The notes: generated by a model from the sequence alone, not told the origin. A stretch of DNA of 64,000 bases from Psychrobacillus sp. FSL K6-2836 (GCF_038003085.1 NZ_JBBOOM010000001.1:4092001-4156000); one strand, 5' to 3'. Numbered from the stretch's first letter, positions 32,937 through 42,712 are shown. Made by a program: numbers and translations.

Positions 32937-34937
32937 GTGATCTATTTGAAGATATTAGTTCAAATTTTAGTTATTTCATGCTTCATCTTTTTTGTGAGTG
33001 GCCGTTTAATGGGTTCTCAGATCAACTTTGTAAAACGTATTATGGCAGTTGTGATAAGTGTATTTTTTACTTCTTTTGTTTATTGGTACGCCTATCTACG
33101 TGGAACAAATTTCTTATCGGAAAGTTTTGTATATACTTATATGGATGTCAGCACTATTATATGGATCGGAAGCATGCTGTTAATATCCATGTTACTTTAC
33201 CTTTTCTTTGAACTATTTGATCCAATGGCAATTGGAGAAAAGGGGCAAAGAGTATCTGGCAACAAATCATTATGGATACGCCTACGCAATCAATGGCGTG
33301 GTCAAAGAAGATTGCGACAGGTTGTCCAAATTGCGATGAAAAATGGTATTTCTCGGACGATTAAATATTCAAAGTTCAAGGAAAGTGAGCGAGAACTAGC
33401 CAAAGCTTTAAAAGATACATTGGAGCAATCTGGTGGTGTTTTTGTGAAGTTTGGTCAAGTTCTTTCTACAAGAGGGGATATATTGCCTGCTGCTTTTGTA
33501 AAGGAATTAGAATCTCTTCAGCAACATGTGAAGCCTTTAACTAATGAACAAGTAAATTCTATTTTGGTGTCTTACTTGCCCTATAAAATGGAGGATATGT
33601 TCGTTGAATTCGATTTAACACCTATTGCCTCGGCTTCGATAGGTCAAGTACATAAAGCAATTCTTCGCTCAAACAATAAAGAAGTGGTAGTGAAAATTTT
33701 ACGACCGGATATAAAAGATATGATGCGAGATGATTTAAATATATTAGTAGACTTTGCTACATGGTTCTCTGATAAATCTACTTGGGCTGAAAAGTTAGGG
33801 TTTCGTGAGCTTGCAATTGGCTTTGCTGATAACCTGAGAGAAGAAGTTGATTTTGAGATTGAAATGCGAAATGCTCTCCAAGTAACAACTGCTTTAAAAG
33901 ATAGCTCGTATGCAGTGAAAATACCTTATATTTATACAGACCTAAGCAATGATCATTTGATCGTTTTTGAATATGTTCATGGACAAAGTGTAGCAAATGG
34001 GGATACACTTTTTCATTCGCTAGGTGTGGATAGAGAGCAGTTTGCAAGGACTGTTCTATATTCATTTTTTGATCAATTACTGTATTCTGGAATATTCCAT
34101 GCAGACCCACATCCAGGGAATATCTTTATAGACGATGTTGACGGAACCCCTATCTTCTTAGACTTCGGAGCTGTTGGTCGCTTAGCACAACCTCAGCAGG
34201 AAGGGATGAAGTTATTTTTATTGGGTATTCAACATAATGATTCGGATATTTTATATGATGCACTTTCTTTACTCGTTGAGGAAGTAGATCATATTGACCG
34301 CGAAAAATTGGAACATGCAATGGCACAATTAGTATTAAGAATCTCTTATATTTCGCATATTCCAACGGAGGAATTGATTCAAGCATTTTTTGAAGTAGTC
34401 CATAAATTTGGTTTATCCTTTTATCCATCGGTAGGAATTGCGCTAAGAGCCATAGTAACACTCGACGGCACTTTACACATGATTAAAAGTGATTTTGATA
34501 TTTTTAATGAAGCAAAAGAATATTCTACTAAATATATGGCATCGTTATGGAGAAAACCATTTAAGGAACCAAAGAAGACCTTTGAACGCCTGGAAGAGGA
34601 ACTTGCATTACTCTTACCTACCATCCGTAAAATTCCAAGACGAGTGGATCATCTCATTCAGCGAGTGGAAAGTGGAAAAATAACATTACACCATGATATT
34701 TTTTCTGATAAAAGTAATTCAATGTTTGTCACGCAATTATTTTCTCGTTTCGTCTTATTAATGGCTGGTATTACATTTGGAATTATATCGGTTGCATTAC
34801 TAGCAATTGGGCAATTTATAGAGGAGGAATTTGCAATCTATCTGAACACAGCAGCGTATGTTGGATTATTTTTATGTGCAGTATTACTTGTAAGACTATC
34901 TATACAGGCTATACGATTGATGAAAAGTGATAGGTAA
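32937..34937 (+). CDS. AarF/ABC1/UbiB-family atypical kinase
   Basis: A 666-residue membrane-associated atypical kinase. Three or four hydrophobic helices open it (to about residue 95), followed by the ABC1 domain: FVKFGQVLSTRGDILP (the KxGQ motif unique to the family), SIGQVHKA with the alanine-rich nucleotide loop, FHADPHPGNIFID (catalytic Asp) and FLDFGAVG (metal Asp). Two helices end the protein (about 600-660). The family supports quinone or lipid metabolism; the exact role in Firmicutes is unsettled. The GTG at 32937 is chosen because AAAGGGG lies ten bases upstream; the GTG at 32928 is too close to that site. Confidence 0.88.
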   Translation: MIYLKILVQILVISCFIFFVSGRLMGSQINFVKRIMAVVISVFFTSFVYWYAYLRGTNFLSESFVYTYMDVSTIIWIGSMLLISMLLYLFFELFDPMAIGEKGQRVSGNKSLWIRLRNQWRGQRRLRQVVQIAMKNGISRTIKYSKFKESERELAKALKDTLEQSGGVFVKFGQVLSTRGDILPAAFVKELESLQQHVKPLTNEQVNSILVSYLPYKMEDMFVEFDLTPIASASIGQVHKAILRSNNKEVVVKILRPDIKDMMRDDLNILVDFATWFSDKSTWAEKLGFRELAIGFADNLREEVDFEIEMRNALQVTTALKDSSYAVKIPYIYTDLSNDHLIVFEYVHGQSVANGDTLFHSLGVDREQFARTVLYSFFDQLLYSGIFHADPHPGNIFIDDVDGTPIFLDFGAVGRLAQPQQEGMKLFLLGIQHNDSDILYDALSLLVEEVDHIDREKLEHAMAQLVLRISYISHIPTEELIQAFFEVVHKFGLSFYPSVGIALRAIVTLDGTLHMIKSDFDIFNEAKEYSTKYMASLWRKPFKEPKKTFERLEEELALLLPTIRKIPRRVDHLIQRVESGKITLHHDIFSDKSNSMFVTQLFSRFVLLMAGITFGIISVALLAIGQFIEEEFAIYLNTAAYVGLFLCAVLLVRLSIQAIRLMKSDR

Positions 34938-34950
34938 CTTAAAATAGAAA

Positions 34951-34991
34951 GACACAAACCTCTATTTCATTTTGAAGTAGGGGTTTGTGTC
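34951..34991 (-). terminator. terminator of the 35010 gene
   Basis: A long stem GACACAAACC.../...GGTTTGTGTC of about 17 bp (34951-34968 with 34974-34991) with T-rich sequence on the minus-strand side. It may also slow plus-strand readthrough. Confidence 0.7.
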
Positions 34992-35009
34992 ATGAAGTGA
35001 AGTTCCAAA

Positions 35010-35612
35010 TTATTCAGCGGCCAAAGCAGGGTGCTCCCAGTAGTCGTCTGCAACAACGGAGAGATTTTCTGCATTAAAGTTGTTAAAGTTTATTTTATTT
35101 AACGTTTCTTTACTCATTAGTACTATCATAACATCTCCAATCTCCACATTGCCGTATGGATCTGTAAGTGGGGCTTGTACTATTAAGGTAGCTTGAGTAA
35201 CCTCGTCTTGTGATTTCAACGCCTTAAAAAAGTCTACTGTATAGTACAAGAGAGAATGTTTTAAGGATTTTGCAGACTTAAACTTTTCCTCCAATGCAAT
35301 AGTTTCGACTACACCGTTTTCAAATCTAGACGATAGAACAGCATTTTCCTTCTCTAAGTTCGTTGTCCCGAAATTCTTCATAACTATTTCCGCTGCAATC
35401 ACTTCAGGCGTTTTATGGCTCTGAGTCATTTTTTCTTTTAGCTCTTCTTTTTCCATTTTTTTATAAAAAGGTGAGTCGGCAGCTTCCACTGTATCAATTA
35501 CATCTTTTTCTGTATGATCTAACACATTTTCAAAGATTCCTATTCCTAGAAATAATATTAATAAAATGAACCACCATCGTTGATAAATAGGTTTCTGCAT
35601 ATCATCTGCCAA
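35010..35612 (-). CDS. membrane-anchored hypothetical protein
   Basis: Not recognised. A 200-residue protein with one hydrophobic helix (about 12-28, WWFILLILFLGIGIF) and a large soluble domain that should lie outside the cell. The domain has alternating strands and helices (ATLIVQAPLTDPYGNVEIGD and VMIVLMSKETLNKINF). The TTG start is preceded by GAAAGGAG. The layout (N-terminal anchor, then an unknown domain) is common among Bacillales secreted proteins. No operon partners. Confidence 0.6.
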   Translation of the reverse strand: MADDMQKPIYQRWWFILLILFLGIGIFENVLDHTEKDVIDTVEAADSPFYKKMEKEELKEKMTQSHKTPEVIAAEIVMKNFGTTNLEKENAVLSSRFENGVVETIALEEKFKSAKSLKHSLLYYTVDFFKALKSQDEVTQATLIVQAPLTDPYGNVEIGDVMIVLMSKETLNKINFNNFNAENLSVVADDYWEHPALAAE

Positions 35613-35829
35613 TGTAAATCTCCTTTCATCGTTGGAACGTATCTACTATTTTATGCAATCTTTAATGTAAAATATGTCTTGTACCTACTATCCCGTATTT
35701 ATGAGCAGACCGATTAAAGTCTTGAGTTCTATTTTTACTTTAGAATGCATTCAAAATCCTAAAGTTGAACATGTCAAAGATTATAACTACAATGTAGAAG
35801 TAACTATTAATGAAGAGGAGTCGGTATAG

Positions 35830-36309
35830 ATGTATAGAAATGTAAATGATTTTATAGAAGACTGGACTGTTGCAGCAGAAGGTACACTTCGTATTCTCAA
35901 CTCACTTTCGGATGAGAAATTAGATCAAGCAATCGTAGAAGGGCATAGTACTCTTGGGTGGCTTGGGTGGCATATTGCAACAAGCCCAGCATTTTTCGCA
36001 AGTTTAGTAGGATTAAATGTTAAATCAGCAATTAAGGAAAATAAAGAACAAATTAAGGTTATAGATATTGTGGAAACGTATAAAAAAATCGTTGAAGCTG
36101 TAAAAAGAGAAGTAGAAACTAACTTAACTGACGAAAAATTGGTTGAGAAAATTGATAGCTTCGCTGGAGAAACGACTAGAGGAGTCTTGCTGCGTAAGTT
36201 ACTCGACCATCAAACCCATCACCGTGGTCAAATGACTGTTCTTCTACGCCAAGCTGGTCTACCTGTGCCTGGAGTTATGGGACCAACAAAAGAAGAACAA
36301 CAGGTTTAA
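35830..36309 (+). CDS. DinB-superfamily protein
   Basis: A 159-residue four-helix-bundle protein of the DinB/YfiT-like metal-binding superfamily. GWLGWHIAT contributes the first metal-binding His, and KLLDHQTHHRGQMTVLLRQA gives the H-x3-H pair that normally binds zinc or nickel. Members act as metal-dependent hydrolases or thiol transferases (bacillithiol S-transferase BstA). GAAGAGGAG precedes the ATG. This is unrelated to the DinB polymerase at 56.7 kb. Confidence 0.85.
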   Translation: MYRNVNDFIEDWTVAAEGTLRILNSLSDEKLDQAIVEGHSTLGWLGWHIATSPAFFASLVGLNVKSAIKENKEQIKVIDIVETYKKIVEAVKREVETNLTDEKLVEKIDSFAGETTRGVLLRKLLDHQTHHRGQMTVLLRQAGLPVPGVMGPTKEEQQV

Positions 36310-36391
36310 TGTCCCTATGTGAAAAACAATTCTAAAATTTTCGGACTCACTCGAGTGCTAGAATATCTCCCAGTAGAGAAATAAAACAAAT

Positions 36392-36425
36392 AAAAGATGT
36401 GCATATACGAAATGCACATCTTTTT
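36392..36425 (+). terminator. terminator after the DinB-superfamily gene
   Basis: The stem AAAAGATGTGCAT/ATGCACATCTTTT (13 bp) with a short loop, ending in T5. Confidence 0.92.
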
Positions 36426-36478
36426 AATATTCATAAAGGAAAATAGCTTATGTAAAATATATGGTGGAGGGGTTAGGG

Positions 36479-37027
36479 ATGAGAATCAGTCAAACAAAAT
36501 ATAATGTAAACGGAGTTTGCTACTCTATAAGACCAGCTATGAATAAAGACGCAAAAGAATTGTCTGAAGTCAGGTTACAGGTTGATGGAGAAACACAAAA
36601 TCTTGATAGGGAAAAAGGAGAAGCATACATAGATACATATGGTTTTGAGCAATTAATTAAAACAGATACTGCAGCAATGAATAATCTTTTTCTAGTGGCA
36701 GTTATTAATGACAATATTGTCGGTTTCTCAAGATGTGAAGGAAATGACTTAAAAAGATACGTGCATAAAGTAGAGTTCGGAGTGTGCGTTTTAAAAGATT
36801 ATTGGGGTTTGGCTATTGGAACGAATCTATTAAAAGAATCTATTGATTGGGCTAATTCCACCGGGATCAAAAAAATTACATTGAATGTTTTAGAGACTAA
36901 TGAAAAAGCAATAAAACTCTATAAAAAATTTGGTTTTAAAATAGAAGGTATTTTAGAAAATGATAAAATCTTATCAGATGGACGATATTACAACACAGTA
37001 GTTATGGGAAGATTAAATCTGGAATAA
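36479..37027 (+). CDS. GNAT acetyltransferase
   Basis: A 182-residue GNAT protein. It opens with YSIRPAMNKDAKELSEVRLQ, then HKVEFGVCVLKDYWGLAIGT (acetyl-CoA loop) and LNVLETNEKAIKLYKKFGFK (motif B). It resembles ribosomal or small-molecule N-acetyltransferases of the YkwB/speG-like type. The ATG at 36479 is chosen because GGAGG lies nine bases upstream, rather than the ATG at 36461. Confidence 0.85.
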   Translation: MRISQTKYNVNGVCYSIRPAMNKDAKELSEVRLQVDGETQNLDREKGEAYIDTYGFEQLIKTDTAAMNNLFLVAVINDNIVGFSRCEGNDLKRYVHKVEFGVCVLKDYWGLAIGTNLLKESIDWANSTGIKKITLNVLETNEKAIKLYKKFGFKIEGILENDKILSDGRYYNTVVMGRLNLE

Positions 37028-37276
37028 GATGTAATTATTTTTGGTTATGTAAAAGAAAAGGTTGTTTGTTCGTAAAATGGAATAATCCCAAAAAACGAAT
37101 AGATTTTGGTGATTCAGTTTGAAACGTTGCACTTAAACTACCGACGCAGAATACTTCAAATAGAAGCTTGTTAAATAAATTAATTGATAATTTTTATATT
37201 TCTAATTTATGTAAATTTTATGATAATATTAATCGTGCTGGAAATGTGAAATATTACTTTAGAAAGAAGGAATTTA

Positions 37277-38050
37277 ATGATTTATGAAGCGGATTTAACT
37301 GTAAGGAAAAAGTTAATCTCAATGTTTGAAGAAATTGATAGCACTATTATTCTTTCCTATCTTCAAGGGCATATGGGTACTGCTTGGGTTGACGACCTTG
37401 AGAATCCAACTGTTGCTCAAATAACAGTTGGGATTTTTGTGTTTTTTGCTGGCGATTCAGAGACAAAGGAAGCTGAAGAATTACTTTATAATCTACCCGA
37501 TTTTACTCTTGCAATTGTTGATTCTGATGAATGGAAAAAACGTATAGAAACTGTTCATGTTGGTTCAATCGAGAAGTTTAAACGTTTCAGATTTATAAAG
37601 AAAACAGAGCATTTGGATAGGAAACATATTCAGAATATATTATATACATTACCAGAAGGTTATGAGATTAAGCGAATAGATAAAGAGATAGCAAAAGAAT
37701 CATCCTTCCATGAACTTTCAGAAGACTTTGTAAGTCAGTTTGATTCTATCGATGATTTTATCAATAGAGGAGTAGGTTATGCTATTTTGAATGAAGGTCA
37801 AGTGGTTTCTGCTGCAACATCATTTAGTTTATATGATGATGGAATTGAGATTGAAGTGGCTAGTCACCCTAACCATAGAAGGAAAGGCTTAGCAACAATA
37901 ATAGCCTCTGCTTTGATATTAGATTGTCTGGATAGAGGAAAGTACCCTAGTTGGGATGGTGCTAATGAAGAATCAGTTGAATTAGCCCAAAAACTTGGAT
38001 ACATTTTTAAGGAATCATATGATACATATTTTATTGATTATAAAAGGTGA
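37277..38050 (+). CDS. GNAT acetyltransferase, two-part
   Basis: A 257-residue protein made of an N-terminal domain (1-130) and a C-terminal GNAT domain. IEVASHPNHRRKGLATIIAS is the acetyl-CoA loop and WDGANEESVELAQKLGYIFK is motif B. This layout matches the GNAT_acetyltran (zwittermicin/ZmaR-like) family, whose members are long relative to usual GNATs. GAAGGA precedes the ATG. The substrate is unknown. Confidence 0.8.
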   Translation: MIYEADLTVRKKLISMFEEIDSTIILSYLQGHMGTAWVDDLENPTVAQITVGIFVFFAGDSETKEAEELLYNLPDFTLAIVDSDEWKKRIETVHVGSIEKFKRFRFIKKTEHLDRKHIQNILYTLPEGYEIKRIDKEIAKESSFHELSEDFVSQFDSIDDFINRGVGYAILNEGQVVSAATSFSLYDDGIEIEVASHPNHRRKGLATIIASALILDCLDRGKYPSWDGANEESVELAQKLGYIFKESYDTYFIDYKR

Positions 38051-38185
38051 ACTCGTTTTTTGAGGCAACTTATAAAATATAAAAGCTATCACTTTTTAAT
38101 GTTTAACTAAATATATATTGTAAAGGATTGTACCTTAACTAACGAGTCCGTGTAAGTGACTTGTAGTAGGAGAGGAGATAGAGAG

Positions 38186-38707
38186 ATGATTGAATTACGA
38201 AAGATAACTGGGGATAATATAGATGAAGTAATAGCACTTGAAGTTGAAGAAAACCAGGAAGACTTAATAGAAACTACTAACCTCAGAAGCTTTGCAGACG
38301 CTCATATGTTGAACTCAGACGGTATACCAGCGACTCCCTTTGCCATTTATGCTGATGAAGTTGTAGTTGGATTTTTGATGTATATTTATGATACGTTGGA
38401 TCATGAATCATTTGAAAATGAAGTTTTTTACGGGAAGAAGAGCTATTTTATTTGGCATATTATGATTGAAAAGAGTTACCAGGGGAAAGGGTATGGCAAA
38501 CTTGCTCTTGAAAAAATGTTGATGGATATTGAAACTAGGCCAAATGGAGAAGCAGGATATGTAGCCCTCTTTTATCGAACAAGTAATGTCATAGCTAAAA
38601 CATTATACGCTTCATTTGGTTTCGTAGATACAGGAATCATTCAGGATAATTCAATGTTGGCGATTAAAAATCTAGATGGGAAAATAACAGAATCCTTAGT
38701 AGAATAG
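38186..38707 (+). CDS. GNAT acetyltransferase, spermidine-acetyltransferase-like
   Basis: A 173-residue GNAT protein. LRKITGDNIDEVIALEVEEN opens it, then YFIWHIMIEKSYQGKGYGKL (acetyl-CoA loop) and RTSNVIAKTLYASFGFVDTG (motif B). The pattern is that of B. subtilis BltD/PaiA-type spermidine/spermine N-acetyltransferases. The start at 38186 has GGAGAGGAG upstream; the longer start at 38156 lacks one. It is the third acetyltransferase in a row (36.5-38.7 kb). Confidence 0.82.
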   Translation: MIELRKITGDNIDEVIALEVEENQEDLIETTNLRSFADAHMLNSDGIPATPFAIYADEVVVGFLMYIYDTLDHESFENEVFYGKKSYFIWHIMIEKSYQGKGYGKLALEKMLMDIETRPNGEAGYVALFYRTSNVIAKTLYASFGFVDTGIIQDNSMLAIKNLDGKITESLVE

Positions 38708-38818
38708 TATCTCTTAGAAAGGAATGTAAGCTATCAACGTCTTGACCTATAAACACAAAAATCCTGAAGAAAAAACGATTATGTTAACACTGTCTTAGCA
38801 ATAATATAATATTTATAC

Positions 38819-38840
38819 CGCAATCGGGTGCGATTGTTTT
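38819..38840 (+). terminator. possible terminator of the acetyltransferase gene
   Basis: CAATCG and CGATTG pair around a GGTG loop, followed by four T. It is short, and may be a weak terminator. Confidence 0.45.
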
Positions 38841-39067
38841 AGAATTACAAGGTAGAAAGTGATCAAACTTTATTATAAAAATCGCTTAGTAATTCACAAA
38901 GAATTGACCCATTTTGATCAATCATCTTTCAAAAAGAGTCCTTATCAATTAACTTAAATATGGATTTTGGGGAAATTTTAGATCTAACTTTACTCCAAAC
39001 CAACATATCAACCAATAACTTTAACATAGCCATATTTTTTAATATTAAGGGAAGAGAAACAGTTTAA

Positions 39068-39112
39068 AAACAATGCCTGATACCTCGTAGCCACTGGTAT
39101 CAGGCATTGTTT
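39068..39112. terminator. terminator between convergent genes
   Basis: A 17-bp stem AAACAATGCCTGATACC/GGTATCAGGCATTGTTT (39068-39084 with 39096-39112) with an eleven-base loop. The T-rich 3' side and the A-rich 5' side suit both directions. Confidence 0.85.
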
Positions 39113-39154
39113 CTTGCTTTAACTTATATGTTCTGTTGCTCGTAAGCTATCATT

Positions 39155-40942
39155 CTAGATAAACCGATCTAAGAACTCGAGCATTTTGCCATAAACGTAT
39201 ATTTCATTTTGTTTTTTTGAAAAGCCATGACCTTCATCTGGTAGAACTATATATTCCACATCTCTACCTTTTTCCTTTAATGCTGCGACAATTTGGTCGG
39301 ATTCTTTTTGTACAACCCGAGGATCATTAGCCCCTTGTATGACAAGCATAGGTTTTGTCATCCCATCTAAATAAGTAATAGGAGAATCTTCTATAAATTT
39401 ATCTTTATCTTTTACCGGGTCACCTACCCATTGAATCATGAAAGACTTCCAAAACTCGGGCACTGAATCTACAAAGGAAAATAGATTACTCGGTCCAAAT
39501 ATATCTACAACTGCCTTAAAGTATTCGGCATGGCGTCCATGTAGTAATAGGGACATATAGCCACCATAGCTGCCACCTAGGAGCAGAATTTTATCTCTAT
39601 CAACATAACCTTCTTTAATCAACCATTCTAATCCTTCTAAATTATCCAGACGTGGACCATGTCCCCAGTCTCCCTCTACTAATTTCATAAACTTTAAGCC
39701 ATAGTTAGAAGAACCCCGGAAGTTTGGAGCGAATATGGAATACCCTCTATTGAGCAGAAATTGAAACATTGAGCGAAACCATTTTCTCTCCAAGGATTGC
39801 GGACCACCATGTGGCCATAAAATAACATGACCATTGGAATATTCTTCTTTTGCTTTGAAAAGTAGGGCTTCAATTTCTAAACCATCAAAAGAGGGATAAG
39901 TTAAGATGGTAGGTTCTACTAACATTTCATCAGGAACTCCTGGAATTCGGAATTGAGTTAACTCCTCCCATGATTCCCCAAGATTTTTTGAAACAAAGAC
40001 ATTATTTGGTCTTGTAGAAGTCCTACCTTGAATATATAGATTACCAGAAGGCATTACGATTACCTTTTCTACGACACTTGTCGGTGCTTTGACTTCTTTA
40101 AGTTCTTCGCTTTTTAATTGGTATTCATAAAGGCGATCTTCTACACCGTATGAGCCAACTAAATAGAGGCTTTGGTCTTCCTTAGAAAAATGTATACTAG
40201 AAAAATCCTCTTTATTGATTTCTAAAACTTTTTTAAATTCTTTCGCTTCTAAATCGAATTTCGCTAAATAGGTCAAATCAGAATTATAGTTTGTTAAAAA
40301 GTAAATTTCTGATTCTGAAGTGTAAAGTACCTCTGAAACCGTATGCTGTTCCTTTGTCTCGGGAGTCAATAATATAGCCTCGGCTCCGAGATGGACATAG
40401 GCTAAAGAGTAAGTATTTCCAAATTGTTTACCTGAAACAAAAGATTTTTCATCTGGGGAGACAGCCTCTATAGAGGTAGGAGCAGTACTGCCTTCCAGTA
40501 AAAGATTATCCTCACCAGTTTCAATATCATATATATAATTATTAAGAAACGTTGCATTTCCTACTGTTGTGGAATAATAAAGACGTTTTCCATCATTTGT
40601 TAAGTGGTTGAAAAAATGACGTTCTCCAACTCTGCTTCGGAGTGAAACTAGTTTTCCACCCTGAGGAGAAAGAGCATAAATTTGTGTGTTTTCATCTCCG
40701 TCTGTATCAAAACCAGCAACCATAAACTCACCAGTTTTTGCGTAAGTTAAAAAATTTACACTCTGATTATTAAACGTAAGTGGATAAGGAAACTGATTAG
40801 GTAAATCCATTCCCCAAATATTAAAGTGACCGTTCAGATTTGTACTAATTATAAGTTGTTTTTCATCAGGACTTACAGTGAAATTTTCCACGGTTAATGT
40901 TTGAAAAAATTGTTCCACATCAGGCTTATCAAATTTGACCAT
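39155..40942 (-). CDS. S9-family serine peptidase (prolyl oligopeptidase-like)
   Basis: A 595-residue cytoplasmic peptidase. The N-terminal two thirds is a beta-propeller of WD/TolB-like blades (SVSPDEKSF and similar repeats), and the C-terminal third is an alpha/beta hydrolase. [12 protein letters not shown] holds the nucleophile serine (GxSxGG), [13 protein letters not shown] the catalytic aspartate and VLPDEGHGF the histidine. It should cut short peptides such as acylaminoacyl or dipeptidyl substrates. No signal peptide. Monocistronic. Confidence 0.9.
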   Translation of the reverse strand: MVKFDKPDVEQFFQTLTVENFTVSPDEKQLIISTNLNGHFNIWGMDLPNQFPYPLTFNNQSVNFLTYAKTGEFMVAGFDTDGDENTQIYALSPQGGKLVSLRSRVGERHFFNHLTNDGKRLYYSTTVGNATFLNNYIYDIETGEDNLLLEGSTAPTSIEAVSPDEKSFVSGKQFGNTYSLAYVHLGAEAILLTPETKEQHTVSEVLYTSESEIYFLTNYNSDLTYLAKFDLEAKEFKKVLEINKEDFSSIHFSKEDQSLYLVGSYGVEDRLYEYQLKSEELKEVKAPTSVVEKVIVMPSGNLYIQGRTSTRPNNVFVSKNLGESWEELTQFRIPGVPDEMLVEPTILTYPSFDGLEIEALLFKAKEEYSNGHVILWPHGGPQSLERKWFRSMFQFLLNRGYSIFAPNFRGSSNYGLKFMKLVEGDWGHGPRLDNLEGLEWLIKEGYVDRDKILLLGGSYGGYMSLLLHGRHAEYFKAVVDIFGPSNLFSFVDSVPEFWKSFMIQWVGDPVKDKDKFIEDSPITYLDGMTKPMLVIQGANDPRVVQKESDQIVAALKEKGRDVEYIVLPDEGHGFSKKQNEIYVYGKMLEFLDRFI

Positions 40943-41017
40943 TTATATTCCCCAATTCTATTAAGATATATTCATTTTATCATAAAAATAAGCTAGTTTA
41001 TCGTATTTTACTAAATA

Positions 41018-41230
41018 TTAAATATAGTCAGATAAAAGAGGAAGTATTGCGGTATTATGTAATACAAAATAAGAAACAAACAGGATTTGTAGAAGAGATA
41101 TTTGTAAAGTAGGTGCAAGTTTTCTACTAACCGGTACGGTTGATAGGGAGAAAAATGCTAATAATATTACAAATAACAATTCTATTAGCATATGTTTCAG
41201 TATTAAATGAGCAATACAAATAGCAAAAAA
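41018..41230 (-). pseudogene. C-terminal remnant of a membrane protein
   Basis: Reads FFAICIAHLILKHMLIELLF and continues with VPVSRKLAPTLQISLLQILF to a stop at 41018, with three hydrophobic stretches. Upstream the reading frame runs into the repeat element at 41231-41478, which supplies a spurious start. It looks like the tail of a polytopic membrane protein whose front was replaced by the repeat; chance coding is possible. Confidence 0.35.
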
Positions 41231-41478
41231 AGAGGCTGGAACAGAACCCCAAAACAGCATCTTTCTCTGTGAGAAAAATGCTGTTTTTTTGCTGTGCACA
41301 AAATTGATTTCCATTTCAGGGACGCTTTCCACGGGCGTGGCCTGAGCCTGTAGTCTCAGGCGTCACGCTATTCCCGTAGGAGTCGCCCCTCCATTTCAAT
41401 CAATTTTATTAACTATCCATTATTTAGTAAAGATTTCTCCTTATCCAATCAAATTTCTACTTCTGTCCCAGTCTCTTT
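41231..41478. repeat. intergenic repeat element with inverted ends, family B
   Basis: AGAGGCTGGAACAGAA (41231-41246) and its inverted partner TTCTGTCCCAGTCTCTTT (41461-41478) bound about 248 bases. Inside are a terminator-like hairpin (41251-41290: AAAACAGCAT/ATGCTGTTTT with TTTCTC/GAGAAA) and GC-rich palindromes including CCTGAG/CTCAGG. Elements opening GAGGCTGGGACA are known scattered between Firmicute genes. A related arm recurs as AGAGGCTGGT at 51911. Confidence 0.75.
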
Positions 41479-41665
41479 CTAATGTAATATTTTACTGACA
41501 GAATGTGCGTTCCTGGTTCCGTTAATAATGTCTGATGTTTACTTACCTAATAACACCGATAATTAGTAACAGCCCTAATGAAAAAATGCATATTGTTCCG
41601 ATTGAAGCTAATACATTAAGGATTTTATATGCTCTTATACTTATCAGCTTACAAAGTCAATTTGT

Positions 41666-41824
41666 CTATATAATGTTTTCAAACATTGATATATCAACAA
41701 AAAAGGGGACGTCAACTCTATGTGAATTGACGTTCCCAATCGGTGTATTTTTTAATGTTTTCTCCCCATTAACCGAACCAGTTAATTTTTCTTCTCTGTT
41801 TTTATAGTTTGGTTGCTCACACAT
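41666..41824 (-). CDS. 52-residue hypothetical protein downstream of the ZIP gene
   Basis: A small gene found by reading the minus strand. AAAGGAG stands ten bases before the ATG at 41824. The product starts MCEQPNYKNREEKLTGSVNG and ends SMFENII; it is polar and basic, with one cysteine and no membrane helix. It lies 35 bases after the end of the ZIP transporter gene on the same strand, so it is probably co-transcribed. No family is recognised. The good ribosome site and clean length argue for a real gene. Confidence 0.55.
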   Translation of the reverse strand: MCEQPNYKNREEKLTGSVNGEKTLKNTPIGNVNSHRVDVPFFVDISMFENII

Positions 41825-41859
41825 ACGATTTGTTCTCCTTTAGCCATTTAATACTAAAA

Positions 41860-42552
41860 TTACGACATCAAATGAAAAAATACGCTGAGAAAATACCCTG
41901 TTAGGACAAATGTTACTGATGTCCTGATCGACACCACTCGGATATTATGTAAAATAAATTCTTTTACACTCGTTAGAGCGATCAAACCGATGGAGACGCC
42001 TAGAAGAACACTTTGTACTTTCATGGTCAGATGTATATGATTGCCAACCCAAATAAAAAAACTAAAGCAGATAGATAAACCAATAAAACAAAGGAATAGG
42101 CCAATCATTTTCTGTCCTTGTGCGATAAATATTGATGTAATGGCGAATCCTTCGGGGATATGGTGCAAAATGGTGGAGGTTGCCATGGAGAGTGCAAAGG
42201 AAGAATCCCCAAGCAAGTTTCCAATAGTTAAGCTTAATGGAATGGTATGAATGAAAAGAGCAATAGTTAGCAAATAGACAGAAGACTTAGATTGACTTGA
42301 CGAATGAAATGATTTATTCACTAGTAGGAGAAACATATATCCTATAAGGATGCCAAGAACGATACCTGCTGAATTATATAAATGGAATGCCGATGGAATA
42401 ATATCAAGTGCCAGTAAACCTACTAAGAACCCTCCACATAAAAGAGCCAAACCTTCGTCAGAATGATGAAATATTTTCGCCACTAACCAAGCAATTCCAG
42501 CACCTATATTTACACTAAAAAATAGCAATCCCCCAAGAACTAATACACTCAA
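41860..42552 (-). CDS. ZIP-family metal transporter
   Basis: A 230-residue membrane protein with eight hydrophobic helices. HTIPLSLTIGNLLGD (helix IV) and HHIPEGFAITSIF (helix V) carry the metal-binding His/Glu set of the ZIP/ZupT family. It should import zinc or another divalent metal; a role tied to germination or sporulation is possible because the ger triad is divergent from it, but no regulator site (such as a Zur box) was seen. The TTG start follows GGGGAAGG. Confidence 0.85.
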   Translation of the reverse strand: MSVLVLGGLLFFSVNIGAGIAWLVAKIFHHSDEGLALLCGGFLVGLLALDIIPSAFHLYNSAGIVLGILIGYMFLLLVNKSFHSSSQSKSSVYLLTIALFIHTIPLSLTIGNLLGDSSFALSMATSTILHHIPEGFAITSIFIAQGQKMIGLFLCFIGLSICFSFFIWVGNHIHLTMKVQSVLLGVSIGLIALTSVKEFILHNIRVVSIRTSVTFVLTGYFLSVFFHLMS

Positions 42553-42712
42553 ATTTTATCCTTCCCCACCTAATTTAAATTGGAAACCTGAACACAAAAT
42601 ATATGTAAATCATAGAGATTTTTTTCATTAAAGTTTCTTGCTAGTAGGATTGAATGGCGTTCATTCGGTTAACCTATGCATATCAAAGATTCTCTTTACT
42701 GGAGGTTTGTAT

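Larger units (their letters stand above)
38708..39154. other. 447-bp gap between convergent genes
   Basis: Holds a small hairpin at 38819-38840 (CAATCG/CGATTG plus T4) and the strong terminator at 39068-39112. No promoter or small gene was seen. Confidence 0.55.

Noticed and set aside
41535-41807. 90-residue plus-strand ORF
   Set aside because: No ribosome site, no family-like pattern, and it lies opposite the better supported 52-residue gene at 41666-41824.
42640-42712. Sigma-G promoter for the ger triad
   Set aside because: GAATG and CATATCA are present, but the spacing (22 bases) does not fit a sigma-G promoter; no call is made.
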